DNA from: Hexactinellida sp. DTS-2022
Taxonomy: Eukaryota; Porifera; Hexactinellida
Direction: 5' to 3'
Assembly: GCA_028753945.1 (NCBI GenBank)
Contig: JAPNXP010000006.1
Coordinates: forward strand, 3,968,001-4,032,000
DNA length: 64,000 bases
Of the stretch, positions 50,167 to 60,200 are shown piece after piece. Position 1 is the stretch's first letter. Every line of letters begins with the position of its first letter. The notes under the pieces are model-generated. The model worked only from the letters and a program-made list of their open reading frames with translations, was not told the origin of the DNA and did no database searches. Position numbers and translations under genes: made by a program.

Positions 50167-52476
50167 CACAAAATAGGTAAACAAATTAATGAAACTTACA
50201 CCGATCTGTCGTAAAGCGACAGATCGGAAAAACTTTTGCTGAAAAACTTTCAGAAAAACTTTTGCTCCTTAACCGATATTTCAGAAAAACTTTAGCTCCT
50301 TAACCGATATTTCGTCTTACCCATGTGCGTATTAACGAGGTTTACTGTATTTAACCTAATACAGTAGAACCTCGTTAATACGACACCAACGGACGGTGAA
50401 ATTTGTTCGCTTTATCCGGAGTTCGTATTAACCGGAGTAATTAATACCCATTGAATAGCCATCGTAGGGACCTGATTTTGTGGAACTGTTTGTCCGTCTT
50501 ATCCGGAAATTCGTATTAACCGTGTTCGTACTAACGAGGTTCTTAATACGAATTCCAATAAGGTGAACGCAATTTTACAAGCCCCTGGTGTTCGTATTAA
50601 CCAATTAATTACTTATTAACAAAAAAGTATTTCTATTAACTTCTAATAGTAAATTCTGTTACTGCGAAAATTTAACACAATTAAGCGTACTCGACTAATA
50701 ACACTAAACTTACAATAAGAATCTTCTAGAACTTCTACCACTACAATATCAGAGGGCAATGCTCTATTCCTATTAGTGCCCAGAATAAGTATATCTCTTT
50801 CATCCACTGGACTGTACACAAAACCTTGTTCATAATTCCTCTGATTAATATGGAACGGTCCCTTGAAGTATTTACCATTCTTTATACCTTGTTCAGCTTC
50901 CGCTGGTGTAATATATTCATTCATTGGAGGGTCTAACTTCTTGCCTAGGATACTAAGGGTGTCTTTGTTTAATGGCTTTGAAATAATATCAAGTTTGGAT
51001 AATGTCTCTGCAACTGTTTCACCTATAAATGATAATATTATTAATCATAGTATGTTTGGTCCCTTGAATGTTTTCATAATAAAAAGAACCTGACTGTAAA
51101 TAACAAACAAGCAAATACAGTCGACTCCGCTTAATAGAGTCACCTCGGGACCAGGTTATTTTGACCCGATTAAGCGAAGAAATCTTTAACCGAAAATATT
51201 TTAAGCCAAATGTAATTCGGTCCTATAAATCCTGTGAAATTTTGACCCCATTAAGCGGAGAAATCTATTAAGCGGAGTCGACTGTATTTGCTTGTTTGTT
51301 ATTTACAGTCAAATTCATTTATTATGAACATTCAAGGGACCAAAAATTGTGTTCATACTAGAGATACTTCATAATAAGCGAACTCAACTTAATACAAACC
51401 CTATGTAAGTTGTTAAATTGGGACCATAGGGCTTGTTCGCAATAAAGTTTTAAATTAAACAGACGAAAAAATTTCGCAATAAGCAGACCTAACTGTCTTA
51501 TCATTTCGGGTGGGTTTATTGTAAACAATCTTCCGTATGCTTAATATGAAAAAAAAAATTATTATGAAGAAATGGTCCTAACGAGAGTTCTATTGTACTG
51601 GTTCCTACCTTCGCTTGTCTCTATTTTAACATCTGTTGTTTTCAATGTAGATTGACTTTGCCCTACATTAGCCTGTATCTTTTCAACAGTAGGAATCTGA
51701 TCTTCATTAACATTTGTAATCTCAGGATCACTATTCTTATCTCTTTGCCTAAACTTTCTACCCTGTCTAGACCCACGTTTTCTTGAATCCCTTGATTTAG
51801 GTGGACAATCTGACCTATTTTTAGCCTGTGGATGGTTAACTGGTTCCATGTATTGTGATACGAATCTGTGTGTATTAGGGTACCTCACACCTGGGCCGTA
51901 AGGTACAGGTCCGTTTGAATAGTTAGGTCGTGGTGTGTAATCTATGTAGGGTTGTTGTATGGCATTTATTGGTGGTAGGATTTCCCCTGCTGGAGCTTCT
52001 CTTTGTGCTAATTGTGTAATCTGTAAAACCCACGCAAGGCTTGTATGCGCTAATACCTTAGTTATTGCTTGTAGTAGCTCAATTAGCGATGAGTCCTTAT
52101 TCCATTCATAAAATACTGAATATTCTATTTTGAATGTGTCTGGATTATAGAATGGTTGGAAATATTGGTCAGGAATAGATAAATCAGTCATTGTAACATC
52201 AGGTGCTTGTAATGGATAATCTCTATCCAACCATAAGTGTATTAGGAATGAAGGAATTCCTTCGCTCTGTAGAGAAGTAAAGCCAGGGCCAGACACCTGT
52301 GCTAGCTTGTATTCTACACTGTTTTTCTCAACAGTGGATAGGTGTAGTTTGAAATTAGAGAAAGTTTGTAGTAGGCATACGCAATGTTGTATTAGAGTAT
52401 CTGGTTGGGAATATGAGAGGTCTGATAATTGCTTTTTGGCTTTCTCTAATTCAGTTTCTTGATTTGAGACGTTCAT
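45935..52476 (-). CDS. DIS3L2: DIS3L2 3'-5' exoribonuclease with N-terminal UEV-like domain
   Basis: DIS3L2 degrades oligouridylated RNAs from the 3' end in the cytoplasm without the exosome. Six exons (51609-52476, 50714-51022, 48897-49177, 48246-48588, 47265-47699, 45935-46818) join in frame to 3120 nt, 1039 residues plus stop; the human protein is about 885. Exons 2-3 encode cold-shock domains (YITPAEAEQGIKNGKYFKG, NRALPSDIVVVEVLEDSY, VVAISQKKHSRNTVGFLKRF). Exons 4-6 encode the RNB domain with the catalytic acidic cluster DPSTARDIDDAL (about residues 560-571), GVHIADVSYFV, MLPEQLADKLCSLNP, EEFMLLANKLIAQKL and YTHYTSPIRRYPDLIVHR. A C-terminal S1-type region follows. There is no PIN domain and no N-terminal CR3 motif, so it is DIS3L2 rather than DIS3 or DIS3L. 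Exon 1 is unusual and described separately. Confidence 0.94.
46952..47256. repeat. Family E and family A elements in DIS3L2 intron 5
   Basis: E at about 46952-47112 and A at 47153-47256. The A element (GCAGTAGAACCTCGTTAATA to CGAAGTTCTACTG) ends 9 bp from the exon 5 donor at 47265. Confidence 0.75.
47762..48204. repeat. Family G and family A elements in DIS3L2 intron 4
   Basis: G at about 47762-47916 (TATAACGAAGTGCTTGGGTC, TATAATGGGAGTTTACTG) and A at 48064-48204 (CAGCAGAACCTCGTTAATAA, ACGAGGTTCTACTG). Between them, about 47950-48010, is a fragment of the AGCTTCCAAAGGAGG dispersed repeat. Confidence 0.7.
48795..48885. mobile_element. hAT-like MITE at the DIS3L2 exon 3 splice donor
   Basis: A 91-bp element with ends TAGGGCTGAAACTAATA and TTAATTTCAGCCCTA and palindromic CGAATATTCG inside. 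It is flanked by CTATTAAG at 48787-48794 and again at 48886-48893, a perfect 8-bp duplication typical of hAT. The inner duplication overlaps the intron start, so the donor reads AAG|GTACTTAATAG and the element begins 11 bp inside the intron. A related fragment lies near 53195-53252. Confidence 0.85.
49178..50713. other. DIS3L2 intron 2, repeats
   Basis: It contains a short C-variant near-palindrome (49224-49318, CAGTGGAATTGCTTTATTAG), a family-E element (49461-49654), a TTG-microsatellite repeat (about 50090-50196) and an A variant (50362-50542) like that at 2096-2255. No exon was recognised. Confidence 0.65.
50090..50196. repeat. Dispersed repeat with internal TTG microsatellite
   Basis: AATTTCGCATTTATAAATTT, then nine or so TTG units, then TTTACACAAAATAGGTAAAC. 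The same order occurs at about 13415-13510 and about 655-790, so the microsatellite belongs to a dispersed element. Confidence 0.75.
51040..51500. repeat. Composite palindrome E-F-E in DIS3L2 intron 1
   Basis: A family-F element (51118-51284) is flanked on both sides by the same 21-bp spacer in opposite orientation (TAAATAACAAACAAGCAAAT and its complement) and then by family-E ends in opposite orientation (half copy at 51040-51097, near-complete at about 51305-51500). The whole is a palindrome of about 460 bp. Confidence 0.8.
51609..52476 (-). other. DIS3L2 exon 1: UEV/RWD-like domain plus basic linker
   Basis: The ATG at 52474-52476 opens 289 residues. Residues about 25-150 resemble UEV domains (catalytically dead E2 ubiquitin-conjugase folds, as in TSG101/VPS23): IPSFLIHLWLDRDYPLQAP matches the strand-turn-PxxPP region, and VFYEWNKDSSLIELLQAITK matches the Hx-W...LxxLIQ helix region. 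No E2 cysteine was evident. Residues about 200-290 are a polar, basic linker (SRKRGSRQGRKFRQRD), similar in composition to the N terminus of other DIS3L2 proteins. The exon ends in phase 1 at GAAG|GTAGG; exon 2 starts ATAG|GTGAAACAG in the matching phase with no stop before the cold-shock region. The fold assignment is by eye and needs a profile search. Confidence 0.68.
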
Positions 52477-52802
52477 TGACACTCTTATGATTCTAATAAG
52501 CTTTGTGTTATTGATTATTAAATAAGTATTAAAAAGTTTACATGCATCAAATAATAAAAATTCGTGTTTACGCATAGAACAAAAAAATCCAATTCTTCAA
52601 AATAAGTATAATATAAGTTACCATATACATACGTATAAAGATTATTATAAAATATTGTCCATTTTATGAAAAACATGCAAAAAACATGCAAAAAACATAC
52701 AGATCTAATTGTACTAATTCCAAATAGTGATTGCAATAGTTGTAATAGTTAGTTAGCAGAAAACTACTTGAGAAGCATGCCATCTAAGTAGACAGAATGT
52801 AG

Positions 52803-55800
52803 TTAGAATTTGAATGTTAGTAAGTAACGAATTCTGTTCTGGCTCTCTTTGTAGATCAGGTATTCGCTCTGAGGGAAAAAAGAATCCGAGTAATCGCTTT
52901 GATCGATTGCCTTTCCCTGGGGTACAGTCACATCTCGACCATCAAGTTTTATCTTTACATCGTGTTTCATATCTACGAAGTCAATATGCAAAAACATTAT
53001 TAGATTATAAATTATACTCGTTTACTCTCTTGGACAACAACATAATTTTTGTGAAGAATGGAGAAATCGTAAATATATAATATATTCCTGCCTAAACTAG
53101 CTGAATAGCTAACTTATGTCTAATACACACTTTGCAACAAAACACTATTTCCACTGTATTTTGAGCTTAAAATTTGATCAAATGTTTAATAATCAAAACG
53201 AACGAATATTCAAATATTCGTTCGTTACATTTCGAATGCTCATTTCAGCCCTAGAGGAAGGAGTCCATCATAGCTCACCTGGCTCAGTTCTTCCTCTAGC
53301 TACTACACTGTCATACCCATCTGGTGCTTTCCAGAGACTACAATCCATTTGTGTAATAGTATGCTCTTTCCCGAGAGCAACTTCGTTTAAGAACATTATC
53401 CCAATATTCTTACTTGAAGTGTCAACTAAAATAAATAATGGTTTAATAGAAATATTTTGACAGACATAACGTTGCATTTTTGGAAAAAATCTTAAATTTT
53501 AAGTTTTAGAAATTGTATTAAGTAATTACAGGTAAAATGAAGTTTTATATATTCCCCAGACCGGAATTGAAATTGAAGAAATTCAATGTCAGATATTTTT
53601 TCAGTTGGAGAAGAATACATTTCACTTAGTTAGTTACATTTAGAGTTTAAGAAAAAGTACATTTCAGTTACAGTTTAAAGTTTAGTTTAGAAGTTTAGAA
53701 AAAAGCTAAAATCAATTTCAGTTGGATTTCAGTTACAGTTTAATTTCAGTTTCAGTTCGCAGCACTACTTACACAACGAAGTGTAATTTATGCCCCCCTT
53801 AAGAATTTACATATCCCAGATTGCCCCCCTTGCTTGCAAATCCTGTATGAAACACAGCAATTCATACCAAAACAAGTAGATAAAATGTGTTCAGAAGCAA
53901 AGTATATTCCCTTTCCAACCCAGCCGCCTGAATGTGGCATAATCCTGAGTCCGTCTTTGACAATAGCAGCCACAACAGCAAGATTAGTACCGTGCCATAA
54001 CAATTTCCTATTCTCTAATTTGTCGTGTAGTTTGCTACGCGCAAAAGCAGAGTGTCTGTAAACTTTCCAAATATTCTGAATAACAGGACCTCGACCGGAC
54101 CAACTTGTACCCTTTGTATTGTTTGTATAAGTCTCTATGATCTATAAGAAATTGGTAACACATTGTATAGTAAGAATTAATAATACCAAATCTGGAAATT
54201 CATTGTAAATTAATTGAGTAAATATGCAATATGTACATAATAGGTGCACGAAATTATATACTACGTAGTAGGGAAATTCTGTATTCAGTAATTGTATTTC
54301 GTGTTTGATTCCAATATACGTACGTAATTATATCAGGGAAGTACTCTAATTATATTATAATTGTGCTTAATCAGGGGTTCATCAATTCAAGGCGCGCAAA
54401 TTTGAAGGAATTTTTCTAGGCTTGCGAAAATTGAGAGATACTCCCATAGACGTAATACAAATTGAATAATTGTGAGCAAGTAGCTTGTGAGCACGTTCAA
54501 ATAAAATTTCAAAAGAAATTTTGGCTGGATGAAAGCCTGGTGCCAATATAACTTAATATTTATTTTTGTATTACAAAATTGTCCAAGAAGAAGTGTGACA
54601 TAGGGAAAGGGTGTATAATCTTCATGGAATTTTCGATACGAACGTTTGAACTTCACTTAATTAACAGGAATATTTGTGCAAAGACCGATTAACTCACTTT
54701 GTACATATTTGATGATGGCTCTAACAACTCTAAATCAGTTTTCAAAAGTCCGTAATTAACATCTGCCGGATGTGGAACCTCGTCTAAACTCTCATAAGCC
54801 TTGTCTTTATCTTTTTGCATAGCTAGGGCCAGTTCAATATCTCCAAGTACCTGTATACTAGGAATTGTGCATTACAGTAGATGCCGGATATAAGAACATT
54901 ATATGCAGTTCCCGACGATGTTCTTAAAACCGGCATCCACTGTATATAGCAAACTACAGTAGAACCTCGTTAGCACCTACACGGTTAGTACGAAATTCCG
55001 GTTAATACGAACACTATTCCATTCCCCTTCAAGACATTTTCAATACAAATGATAATAGTTAATACGAATTCCGGATAAGGCGAACGCATTTTGACGGTCC
55101 CCTGGTGTTCGTACTAACGAAGTTATACTGTACATACAGTATAACCTCGTCAATAGGAACACCAGGGAACCGTCAAAATGCGTTCGCCTTATCCAGAATT
55201 GGTATTAACTATTATCATTTGTATTGAAAATGTCTTGAAGGGGAATGAAATAGCGTTCGTATTAGCCGAGTTTCGTATTAACCGTGTAGGTGCTAACGAG
55301 GTTCTACGTGTACTGTAGTTTGCTATATACAGTGGATGTCGGTTATAAGAACATCGTCGGGAACTGCATATAATGTTCTTATATCCAGCATGTTTAGATC
55401 AGACAAAGACCAGGTATATATAAATGGCAGTATAATACACTGATTCAACTGACCATTAGCATATCTTTCTTCTTTTGGAGTGCTTCGGCATTGTTTATAC
55501 TGGGAGGGCGCTGACGACCAAAATCGTGAGGAATAATTGTAAAAAAGTTGGAGCTAAACTCCATGAGTTTACCGGTTTTATTCGCATTCAGTTCGGCTTC
55601 AATTTTCTCCAAAATATCAAAACCTTTAGCAATCTGTCCCTTACTCAGTTTTCCTAACGGCATCTTCTTTACATCTAAATTAGTGAGGATAAAAAGTAAT
55701 TTAAAAAAAGGAAATATGGTAATTCCATGAAATAAAATTTATTTCGGTTTACGTATTTGTCGGCTAGCCGACATAAAAGGAATTCATCCAAAATTGAACG

Positions 55801-58800
55801 AATTAGAGGAAAAACTGTAATTCCGTCCTATGAAATTTTGACCCCATTAAGCGGAGAAATATATTAACTGGTGGCTCTATTAAGCGGAGTCGACTGTAAT
55901 TCCAATTTCTTTTCAGTTAATAAATCTTTCGATATACAAGTCTCTACCTATGTCAAAGCTCTTCATCGCGTTGTTGAACATGTCGTTGTCAAAGATGAGT
56001 TCTACCAGCTCTTGTGTTGTTATATCCAAGCAACAAGCTTTCACCTTTTTCGGTCTGGTATCTGATTGTGTGTCCATAACAATTATCTTAAGAAAAGGTA
56101 AATACTATTTAGTATAGAGTGGTGTTAGCCTAAGAGCAATTGCTCTAATAGCAAGTAATTTCAGTCCCCAATACAAGCGAGCATTTATTGTAACGCCATA
56201 AACACAAGCTACAATGCTAAATCGATATTAAATTATTATTTATTTGGCAGGGTTGTGGTGGCAATTCCAAGGGGAATTCGGTGGAAATTACAGTGGTGTT
56301 CGCGTATTAGCAAGTCGCATTTTGCACTAAATTTGCTTGCTAATAGGCGAACTTGCCATTAAACTAGCAGAATTAACATTAAATGTTCGCTTTGGGACTG
56401 AATATAACTTGCTAATGGAGCAATTGCTACGAGGCGAACACAATTGTATACGGAAATATTTCCGGAATTATATGATAACCCCGTTATAACGAAGTCTGAT
56501 ATAACGAAATAACCGCTCATAACGTTATGGATATTATCCCCCGGCACTAAATGCATTAATTATTATCCGCTTATAACGAATAATTGGATATAACAAAGGA
56601 ATTTACAGGTCCCAAGCACTTCTGTATAACGAGAGTTCACTGTACTTACGGTTATGTCTGACCAAATGATAATTATTGTAACATTTTACAGCAACCCACC
56701 TCCTCATCAGAATCTACTAAATCTAGCAGTGTATACTTCCCAGCTACAGCTGTAAAGTTATCTCGTTCGTCCCAATTATTCCGAGTCTTATCTTTGAATT
56801 TCTTAGCAAATTCCTTCTCTGCTGCGTCCTGTTTGACGAATGGACCTTTCATTGCATTCTGTCCGTCTTCTCCCTAAAACAGAACAGTAGCTATGGTATG
56901 CAATCGATTTCCTTTTAATAGCACTGTTTGTCAGATAGGAATTTTGAAAATGGGATGAAATAAATTACAGTTGAACTCGGTTATAACGTACCTGGGTTAG
57001 TACTGTTATATAACAGTTTACCTACCTCTATTACTCTAACCATAATTAATCAGGGGTACTCTCTATCAATGACGGTTTACTTACCATCTTTGTTATGGCT
57101 CCTCACTTTATACTTCCTATAGTCGAAATCGGGGTTTTTGATAACGTTTTTTTTGTCTCATCGTTTTTTTGTCTTCAATCCTTGTATAGATTGTTTTAGT
57201 TTTCGTACAAATTCCATTATAAAAAATCTAAAATTACACCTGTGCCGACAGCATGTTCCTTGGAGGCACTATCATTCCACCAACCACCAAAATATAGTGC
57301 CTCCAAAAGAACATGCTGTGGGCACAGGTGTAATTTTAGATTTTTTATAATGGAATTGTACGATAAATAAAACAATCTATACAAGGATTGAAGACAAAAA
57401 AAAACGATGAGACAAAAAAAACAGGTATCAAAATCTCGATATCGACTATAGGAAGTATAAAGTGAGGAGCCATAACAAAGACGGTAAGTAAACCGTCATG
57501 GATAGAAAGTACCCCTGATTAATCATGGTTATCGTAATAGAGGTAAATAATCCGTTATAATAACAGTACTTACTCAGGTACGTTATAACCGAGGTCTACT
57601 GTATAACGGGAATTAAGTGTACGCATAATCACTTACAACTCGACCCCATCTGCTCCACACGTAGAAGTGAAGCCAACTCTGCAGAAGTTGTATGACGTAA
57701 TACTTGTTGTTATTGACTCCTAAATTCGTCTGATTCAACATACAATCCCAGTCTTCGACAACCACATAGGAAGTCGGGTCTGGAACTTTTTTGTCAACTT
57801 TTCGTTGTGAAAGAGATTTTTTCTTCTTCGTAGCTAAATTAATTATAAACAAAATAAAAATTGAAAATATAATACGTATATTGTGTATCACGTATAGTAG
57901 AACCTCGTTAATACGATCACTATCAGTCCCCTTCAAAGCCTTTCATTACAATTGATATTGGTTAATACGAATTCCTGATAAGGCGAACGAATTTTAACGG
58001 GCCCTGGTGTTCGTACGAACGAGGTTCTACTGTATAATACGTTATTCGGAAGGGAGGATTAACGTACTACACAAATTAGATATTTTCTATTAAAGTAAGA
58101 GGAAGTCCCTTCATAATAGATTATTTACAGTGGTGTTCCCCTATTATAAATAGCAATTCTCTAATAGCAATAAATCTTGCCCTATTAGCAAGTTATATTA
58201 GTCCCCAAGGGAGCATTTAATGTTAATTCTATTCCTCTATTCAAAATTCGACTTGCTATTAGAGGAACAGAATTAATATTAAATGCTCGCTTGGGGACTG
58301 AAAATACTTGCTATTAGAGCAGTTACTACTACGATAATTTCACTGTATATATACCATCTTGCGCCTGCAATAATTCCTTTGCTTTCTGGAATTCAGTCTG
58401 TTCAGGTTCTTTCTTTACTTTCTTAGGCTTAGGAGCTGTGTCTCCCTCTTCCTCTTCCAGAGCCTCTTTGAGACGCTCTATTAACTCAGCCTTCTGACCT
58501 GTGGTCTCCAAGCCTAATTGTAGTGACAGTTGATAAAAATCATGATTTAAGAAAAACAAAAAAACGAATTTTTTACCCTAATTTTATTCAGAATAACCTA
58601 ATTTGGACTCTTTTTGCATAATTTTTGACCTGGTTAACCGAAATTTGACCCAATTAACCGAAATTTGACCCAATTAACCGAAAATATTTGTGTCAGCTTA
58701 TAGTAGCATGATTTTGTTCCTGGAAAATGACCCATTAAGCGAAGTTGATTGTAATTAATAATAATAAAATCCAAGATTTTGTGATTAGCTAGAGTTGGAA

Positions 58801-58953
58801 ACGGTTAATCTTACCTCTCTCCTCAAGTGCTTGCTTTATCTTTGGGACAGTTAGTTTAGAAAGATCGGTTTGTTCCTCTTCCATTGCAGTGGTTGCTCCT
58901 TTTGTTGTCTTTGTTGCGACACTTTTAGTGGCGGCTTTTCTCCGTGGTGGCAT
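52803..58953 (-). CDS. PARP3: PARP3-like ADP-ribosyltransferase, copy 1 (10 exons), altered NAD site
   Basis: PARP3 is a DNA-break-activated mono-ADP-ribosyltransferase of the nucleus. Exons 58815-58953, 58355-58513, 57637-57833, 56700-56873, 55948-56086, 55454-55674, 54698-54850, 53868-54141, 53279-53425 and 52803-52972 total 1773 nt (590 residues plus stop), all in phase. Domains: SAP (about 31-65, LTVPKIKQALEERGLETTGQ), WGR (about 117-225, NNNKYYVIQLLQ, SRWGRV, KTRNNWDERDNF), helical regulatory domain (about 235-345, MPLGKLSKGQIAKGFDILEK), and ART catalytic domain. The H-Y-E triad is present (LLWHGTN, GIYFAS, FLNEVALG). However GGR is GGW, and the conserved SKSAGY-type loop reads ILSTCF, so the tyrosine that stacks on nicotinamide is Phe. 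It may be impaired or specialised. The C terminus (SEYLIYKESQNRIRYLL) matches PARP3 best. Confidence 0.92.
54875..55394. repeat. Composite palindrome D-A-A-D in PARP copy 1 intron 6
   Basis: Two family-A elements in opposite order (54957-55130 and 55137-55315) are flanked by TATATAGCAAACTA and its complement, and then by family-D elements (54875-54942 and 55330 to about 55394). The matching arrangement is present in PARP copy 2 at 62322-62848, so it predates the duplication. Confidence 0.85.
55795..55893. repeat. Family F fragment specific to PARP copy 1
   Basis: Carries CCATTAAGCGGAGAAAT and ends AGCGGAGTCGACTG next to exon 5. The equivalent intron of copy 2 has instead a family-G element at 63159-63331, so at least one of these insertions (or a loss) happened after the duplication. 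Confidence 0.7.
56117..56641. repeat. Family C and G elements in PARP copy 1 intron 4
   Basis: A partial C (about 56117-56200), a fuller C (56291-56447, CAGTGGTGTTCGCGTATTAG to GCGAACACAATTG) and a G (about 56473-56641) occupy this intron. Confidence 0.7.
56968..57601. mobile_element. 634-bp foldback element with family H ends
   Basis: A near-perfect long inverted repeat filling most of PARP copy 1 intron 3. Ends are CAGTTGAACTCGGTTATAAC and ACGTTATAACCGAGGTCTACTG. The arms match over about 290 bp each, including TTATGGCTCCTCACTTTATA and its complement. The centre carries CTTGGAGGCACTA, a loop of about 25 nt, TAGTGCCTCCAAAAG, then GTGTAATTTTAGATTTTT. The arm-centre unit also occurs alone at 15205-15320 and 34580-34675. 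No ORF of note. Confidence 0.88.
58128..58345. repeat. Family C MITE in PARP copy 1 intron 2
   Basis: CAGTGGTGTTCCCCTATTAT to TAATTTCACTG; ends 10 bp from the exon 2 donor at 58355. Confidence 0.75.
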
Positions 58954-59885
58954 GGTTAGTAAAATAAATAATAACTTTCTAATCGAAAATAATATAGTAT
59001 AACTCGGTTATATCGTCCCCTTGGGAATAGAAAATAAGTACATATTATCCGAGTGTAACTAATAAGTTACTAACCGAGTTGAAATTACATAGTACAGTAG
59101 AACCTCGTTAGTACGAACACCAGGGGATCATCAAAATGTGTTCGCCTTATCCGGAATTCGTATCAATATTATCATTTGTATTGAAAAGACTGAAATAGTG
59201 TTCGTACTAACGAGGTTCTACTGTACATATGTACTGCTTTATAAACTTGGTTAAAACTTAAATAAAGTAGGAGTTTACTTATCCAGCGATCATCGGCGTT
59301 TGTATTAAAAAACCTGGCTACTTTCTACCGATTGATTTTTTATATTCATAAAAAACACCATCGGTAGAAACTAGCCAGGTTTTTTAATACAAACGCCGAT
59401 GATCGGTGCCACTGCTACCGATGATCATTGTATAAAGTAAATTCATAAAGTATTATGTGCTAAGCCGAATTATACTACTTTTATACAGTTTAGAACTTGA
59501 TATACTACGTGTCTTAGTTATACAGTTATATCTCCTAGCGACAATAAATATAACTTGGAATGTGGTCGTTACTTATAACGTAATCAAAATTAATTTTGTG
59601 GCAATCATTATGAAACCAACGTAGCATAAATAATGTAACAGCATTTCATGTACTAACAGCGTTATCAAGTATTGTAGCTACAATGTAATGAGTAAACCGA
59701 ACATGATTGTGACAAAAATATTGAAGTCAACAGAATAACGATATTGACTTGTGGATTATGTATAATCCACAAGTCGAATAAATCTCTTGTTGATATGAAT
59801 ACGATGTAGGGCATTCAAGAATCTAACAAACTTAACGATAAGATTATAGTATTTTAGTTATTACCTACTCACTTAAACCAAATAG
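58954..59885. other. 5' flank of PARP copy 1 up to the duplication junction
   Basis: It holds an H-like element (about 58995-59085), a family-A element (59095-59223) and the hairpin (59290-59412). The promoter must be here; no clear core motif was seen. The sequence from 59886 on is the start of the second repeat unit. Confidence 0.6.
59290..59412. repeat. Hairpin element with 50-bp arms
   Basis: The arm TCATCGGCGTTTGTATTAAA, then CCTGGCTACTTTCTACCGAT, is repeated in inverse after a loop of about 20 nt. One arm (GATCATCGGCGTTTGTATTA, CCTGGCTAGTTTCTACCGAT) also occurs inside the K element at 42213-42317, so this is a small family. Confidence 0.85.
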
Positions 59886-60200
59886 TACCTTAGTTATTGC
59901 TTGTAGTAGCTGAATTAGCGATGAGTCCTTATTCCATTCATAAAATACTGAATATTATATTTTGAACGTGTCTGGATTATAGAATGGTTGGAAATATTGA
60001 TCAGGAATAGATAAATCAGTCATTGTAACATCAGGTGCTTGTAATGGATAATCTCTATCCAACCATAAGTGTATTAGGAATGAAGGAATTCCTTCACTCT
60101 GTAGAGAAGTAAAGCCAGGGCCAGACACCTGTGCTAGCTTGTATTCTACACTGTTTTTATCTCAACAGTTGATAGGTATAAATTTAGCTGAAAATCTAGA
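59886..60200 (-). pseudogene. Truncated duplicate of DIS3L2 exon 1 (UEV domain)
   Basis: 59886 to about 60167 is closely similar to 52054-52343 of DIS3L2 exon 1. The coding strand loses the end of the exon (the duplication breakpoint is inside the exon) and also its start: copy 2 jumps from about 60170 to sequence matching about 52555, which removes the ATG. It has no splice donor and no start, so it is non-functional debris marking the tandem duplication junction. Confidence 0.88.

Noticed and set aside
52474-52575. Upstream in-frame ATG for DIS3L2 at 52573-52575
   Set aside because: It would add 33 residues of unconserved AT-rich translation; MNVSNQETELEKA starts a more protein-like segment. 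The alternative cannot be excluded without cDNA.
53788-53867. Extension of PARP copy 1 exon 8 past the GTATGA site
   Set aside because: Reading on gives GMNCCVSYRIC and soon a stop; the donor at 53868 matches copy 2 exactly and restores the frame to the Glu-containing exon.
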